Source: Bifidobacterium santillanense
GTDB taxonomy: Bacteria > Actinomycetota > Actinomycetes > Actinomycetales > Bifidobacteriaceae
NCBI RefSeq assembly: GCF_018555385.1
Contig: NZ_JAFEJS010000002.1
Coordinates: 307,914 to 371,913, forward strand
Direction: 5' to 3'
DNA length: 64,000 nucleotides
Made by a program: the position numbers and the translations under genes. The notes under the pieces were generated by a model. The model worked only from the letters and a program-made list of their open reading frames with translations. It made no database searches and was not told where the DNA came from. Numbering within the stretch: position 1 is the stretch's first letter; every line of letters starts with the position of its first letter. Positions 60,970 through 64,000 of this stretch are shown piece by piece.

Positions 60970-61024
60970 CCGTATGGGCACCGTATGAGTGCCGTATGAG
61001 TGCCGCATGGATGCCGCATAGGGG
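60970..61024. repeat. Five tandem 11-bp repeats upstream of lysS
   Basis: Units CCGTATGGGCA, CCGTATGAGTG, CCGTATGAGTG, CCGCATGGATG, CCGCATAGGGG in direct succession, 41 bases before the lysS start. The 315-base region 60930-61245 otherwise holds no gene. Confidence 0.8.
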
Positions 61025-61245
61025 GAAGGCGCGGCATACGCGGGAACGCGCCCGCCGGCCGGGGCGGGCCGACGACGGGTTCCGACCGGAAATCCGGAGG
61101 AAAAATCCCGACGAAATCGATGACGGTTTCCGGCACGCGCCAAATCCCTTATCCGCAAAACCGTTGGAAATACTTGCGACACGCCGTAAGACCACCCGAA
61201 TTTGCACCGCGACGCGATTCATGTAATATATCACCCGTTGCCAAA

Positions 61246-61319
<74 letters not shown>

Positions 61320-61477
61320 CAACTGAGGGAATCGCTGAGAAATCAGCGCTTCCCTTTTTTCATACCTCGGCACGGACCAGATCCATGCCGCCTCCCTCCG
61401 GCGCCGCGAGGGCATCCCGGCCGGCACGGGGAGCAGGGGAACACGGGAAGAGAACAAGAAGGGAAAGTGAGTCACCG

Positions 61478-62665
61478 ATGAAGAAGAGTCTGCTTGCGCT
61501 GGCCGCCGGCGCGTTCATCCTCGGCGCCGCGGAATTCGTGATGATGGGCATCCTGCCACAGGCCGCCGCCGCGACCGGCGTGGACATCCCGACGGCCGGC
61601 CACTACATCTCCTCGTACGCGATCGGCGTGTGCATCGGCACGCTGATCCTAGTCTTCGGACGCAAGGTGCCGCCGAAGAACCTCATCGTCATGTTCATGG
61701 TGATCGCGCTGGTCGGCAACGCGATGAGCGCGCTGTCCGTGAACTCCGCGATGCTCATCGCCGCGCGATTCATCTCCGGTCTGCCGCACGGCGCGTTCTT
61801 CGGCACCGCGACCCTGATCGCCAAGACCCTGGCGGACAAGGGCAAGGAGGCGCAGGCCGTGTCGGTGATGGTGACCGGCCAGACCGTGGCGAACATGCTG
61901 GGCGTGCCCGCCGGCACGCTCATGGCGGAGTTCCTCTCGTGGCGTCTCGCCTTCGGCCTGCTCGCCGCATGGGCCGCGATGACGATCGTGCTCACGCTCG
62001 CATGGATCCCGTTCGTGCCGCCCGTCAAGGACACCGGCATCCTCGGCCAGTTCCGCTTCCTGCGCCGTCGCGGCCCGTGGGTGATCCTCGCGGCCGTGTT
62101 CACCGGCAACGCCGGCGTGTTCTGCTGGTGGAGCTACGTGTCGCCGTGGCTGCAGAAGACCGGCGGTTGGCCGGCCGCGCTGGTGCCGCTGCTCATGATG
62201 CTCGCCGGCTTCGGCATGGTCGTCGGCGGCCTGATCGGCGGACGCATCACCGACAACTGGCGTCACGCCGGCACCGCCGCGCTCGGCCAGTTCATCTCGA
62301 TGCTCGGCCTGCTGATGGTGCTCGTCCTGCCGGGCAACCGCGCCGTCACCGCACTGCTCACGTTCTGGATCGCGTTCGGCCTGTTCTTCATCTCCGCGCC
62401 GCAGCAGCTGCTCATGACCGAGGCCGGCCAGGGCGGCGGCGAGCTCATCGCGGGCGCCGCCGTGCAGGTGGCGTTCAACTTCGGCAACGCGGTCGGTTCG
62501 GTCGTCGGCGGCACGATGCTCACCACGTTCGCGATGAACTACCGCTTCACCGGCCTGGGCGGCGTGCCGCTGGCGCTGCTGTCCGTGGGACTCCTCGTCT
62601 TCTACTCGTGGCGCTGCGAGGGCGACACCGAGGCCGCCCGACGCATGCGCGAGATCCACGTGTGA
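61478..62665 (+). CDS. MFS transporter (DHA1 / AraJ-Cmx type)
   Basis: A 395-residue membrane protein with 12 helices; ALAAGAFILGAAEFVMMGIL is the first helix with the DHA1 'E-F' motif and FISGLPHGAFFGTATLIAKT follows in helix 4. Homologues export sugars or antibiotics such as chloramphenicol; the substrate is unknown. ATG 61478 follows GGGAAAG. Confidence 0.88.
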   Translation: MKKSLLALAAGAFILGAAEFVMMGILPQAAAATGVDIPTAGHYISSYAIGVCIGTLILVFGRKVPPKNLIVMFMVIALVGNAMSALSVNSAMLIAARFISGLPHGAFFGTATLIAKTLADKGKEAQAVSVMVTGQTVANMLGVPAGTLMAEFLSWRLAFGLLAAWAAMTIVLTLAWIPFVPPVKDTGILGQFRFLRRRGPWVILAAVFTGNAGVFCWWSYVSPWLQKTGGWPAALVPLLMMLAGFGMVVGGLIGGRITDNWRHAGTAALGQFISMLGLLMVLVLPGNRAVTALLTFWIAFGLFFISAPQQLLMTEAGQGGGELIAGAAVQVAFNFGNAVGSVVGGTMLTTFAMNYRFTGLGGVPLALLSVGLLVFYSWRCEGDTEAARRMREIHV

Positions 62666-62702
62666 TTTTGTGATTCATGGGATCCTCCCCATCCCGCCCG
62701 CA

Positions 62703-62813
62703 GGCGTACGTTCCTCCGGGCATTACCCGACGGAATCCGGTCGGACGTACACTACGCGACGGTCAACGTACGTTCGGCCGGATGGGCGGCGATAATCCCG
62801 AGGAACGTACGCC
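62703..62813. repeat. Inverted repeat between MFS and TPR genes
   Basis: 13-bp perfect arms GGCGTACGTTCCT (62703-62715 with 62801-62813), extended by a related CGGG-ATTA / TAAT-CCCG pair, with further CGTAC motifs inside. Possibly a dispersed intergenic repeat. Confidence 0.6.
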
Positions 62814-62918
62814 GGCAGGTGGGCCGACCGCGGGTGACGCAGCTCACAGTCGCAGTCCGGTCCGGCGCCGCGCGGTCTTCTAGACTTGAGGGCAGGAACA
62901 CTCGACGAAGGAGACGGC

Positions 62919-64000
62919 ATGGGCGATGACGCGATGGATTCGGCGCTTGAGGCGGCGCTGCTCGGCATGGAGGCGAAGCACGCGCACGACTTCGACCCGG
63001 ACGACGATGCGGCGGCACAAGCCGGTACGGGCACAAGGTCCGATAACGGCGCCGACACCGACGGGGACGACTCCCCCACCTTCGACACGCAGGAGTTCCT
63101 TAGAGGCCTCGACGCGATCTTCGAGGCGCACGACGCCGCGGAGAAGGCGGGACCGTACCTCGAACAGGCGATGGTCGACGCGGAGAACGCCGGCGACGAC
63201 GCGGGCCTGCTGACCGTCCTCAACGAGACGATGGGTTTCTACCGCTCGCAGGGCCGTCACGAGGAGAACCAGTGGATCGTGCAGCGCGCGATCGAACTGG
63301 CCCTGCGCATGGGGCTTGAAGGGTCCGAGGCGTGGGCGACGACGCTCATCAACTGCGCGACCGCGATGCGCGCCGCGAAACGCTACGATCAGGCCGAGGA
63401 CCTGTACAAGCAGGCCCTCGCGTGCGCGGAGAGGAACTTCGATCCGAAGGACCGCCGGCTGGCGGCGCTGCACAACAACCTGTCGATGCTCTACAGCGAG
63501 ACGGGACGCATCCACGAGGCGGAACTGGAACTGCGCGAGGCGCTGCGCGTCGTCGAGGTCTCGAGCGTGAATCCCGACGCAGACATCGACGTGGCCTCGT
63601 CGCACACGAATCTGGCGCTCGTGCTGCTTGAGGAAGGCAAACTCGAGGGCGCCGACTGGCATGCGTCCAAGGCGCTGGAGATCTACCGGACCGGGCATCT
63701 CGAGCATTCGGCGCACTACGCGTCGGCCCTGGCCGGACTCGCGCAGGTCAGGTACGCCGAGCACCGCTTCGACGACGCGGTGACGCACTACCGTCAGGCA
63801 CTGGTCGTGATCGAGGAATGCTACGGCAGGAACACCGACTACTACCGGATCACCGAGTCGAACCTCAGGGAGGCCGAGGCGAAGGCCGCCGGGTCGACCG
63901 GAACCGCCGCTCCGTCCACGGAGCCGGCCGCGGGATCGGCCGAACCGGAGGATTCGGCGGCACCGGAGCCGACCGCCCCGCCGGCATCGCCCGTCTCCCC
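62919..64000 (+). CDS. Tetratricopeptide-repeat protein (partial, runs off the window)
   Basis: At least 360 codons from ATG 62919 (MGDDAMDSALEAALLGMEAK), preceded by GAAGGAGA. Residues about 80-330 form TPR helices (for example TTLINCATAMRAAKRYDQAE, DLYKQALACAE, LHNNLSMLYSETGRIHEAEL, ALAGLAQVRYAEHRFDDAVT). The part after residue 330 is Ala/Pro/Glu-rich. No signal peptide. TPR proteins mediate protein contacts; no specific role can be given. Confidence 0.8.
   Translation, partial: MGDDAMDSALEAALLGMEAKHAHDFDPDDDAAAQAGTGTRSDNGADTDGDDSPTFDTQEFLRGLDAIFEAHDAAEKAGPYLEQAMVDAENAGDDAGLLTVLNETMGFYRSQGRHEENQWIVQRAIELALRMGLEGSEAWATTLINCATAMRAAKRYDQAEDLYKQALACAERNFDPKDRRLAALHNNLSMLYSETGRIHEAELELREALRVVEVSSVNPDADIDVASSHTNLALVLLEEGKLEGADWHASKALEIYRTGHLEHSAHYASALAGLAQVRYAEHRFDDAVTHYRQALVVIEECYGRNTDYYRITESNLREAEAKAAGSTGTAAPSTEPAAGSAEPEDSAAPEPTAPPASPVS

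Overview
The window looks like a Bifidobacterium chromosome (high-G+C actinobacterial codon use, a VLRR-type N-terminal domain, and the order serC - DUF2530 - sensor kinase - phoU - gpmA) carrying a large composite integrative element. Roughly bases 1-45,700 are accessory DNA and 46,200-64,000 are conserved chromosome. Genus is inferred from gene content only.

Bases 1-24,400 are the conjugation backbone of an ICE. A rightward block encodes a VirB6/TrbL-like membrane protein, a PrgI protein, a VirB4 ATPase, a lysozyme-CHAP hydrolase and a VLRR membrane protein. A leftward block, joined by many 4-base ATGA/GTGA stop-start overlaps, encodes a MOBP-type relaxase, MobC, PcfB (DUF3801), an ArdA-like protein, an SSB-like protein and a VirD4/TraG coupling protein; a candidate oriT lies upstream of mobC. 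A ParB protein and a DUF4192-like protein complete it. Nested between the two blocks (6.7-12.4 kb) is a secreted amidase, a small secreted candidate bacteriocin and a MacAB-like efflux/immunity system.

Bases 24,750-29,240 hold an A+T-rich five-gene operon resembling a microcin-C-type RiPP system: a 26-residue precursor ending in Cys, an MccB/ThiF-like enzyme, a solute-binding-protein-like protein without signal peptide, a SAM methyltransferase and an MFS exporter. Bases 29,290-38,720 are a sugar module (two lipoprotein solute-binding proteins, ROK repressor, ROK kinase, two permeases, GH20 hexosaminidase); the first permease has an in-frame amber codon. Bases 38,900-45,570 carry a LuxR-type two-component system, a small secreted peptide gene, two related tyrosine integrases and an AbiE-like toxin-antitoxin pair whose toxin is frameshifted.

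The most striking signal is an 18-bp palindrome, TGTCATC-N4-GATGACA, that occurs four times in front of genes: the secreted amidase, the candidate bacteriocin, the RiPP precursor and the first integrase. In all four, exactly 38 nt separate the palindrome from a -10-like hexamer, and none has a good -35. This is the geometry of a class-I activator. The LuxR-type regulator and kinase in the same element are the obvious candidates to use it, with a convergent gene for a 57-residue secreted peptide as a possible signal. If right, the element links production of antimicrobials and its own integrase to one signal.

The chromosomal part (46.2-64 kb) encodes a low-molecular-weight phosphatase, folA, thyA, an OsmC-like protein, a tandem universal stress protein, two secreted cell-wall hydrolases, serC, a degenerate histidine kinase lacking the phosphoacceptor His, phoU, gpmA, a MenA-like prenyltransferase, lysS, tRNA-Pro(CGG), an MFS transporter and a TPR protein that runs off the end.
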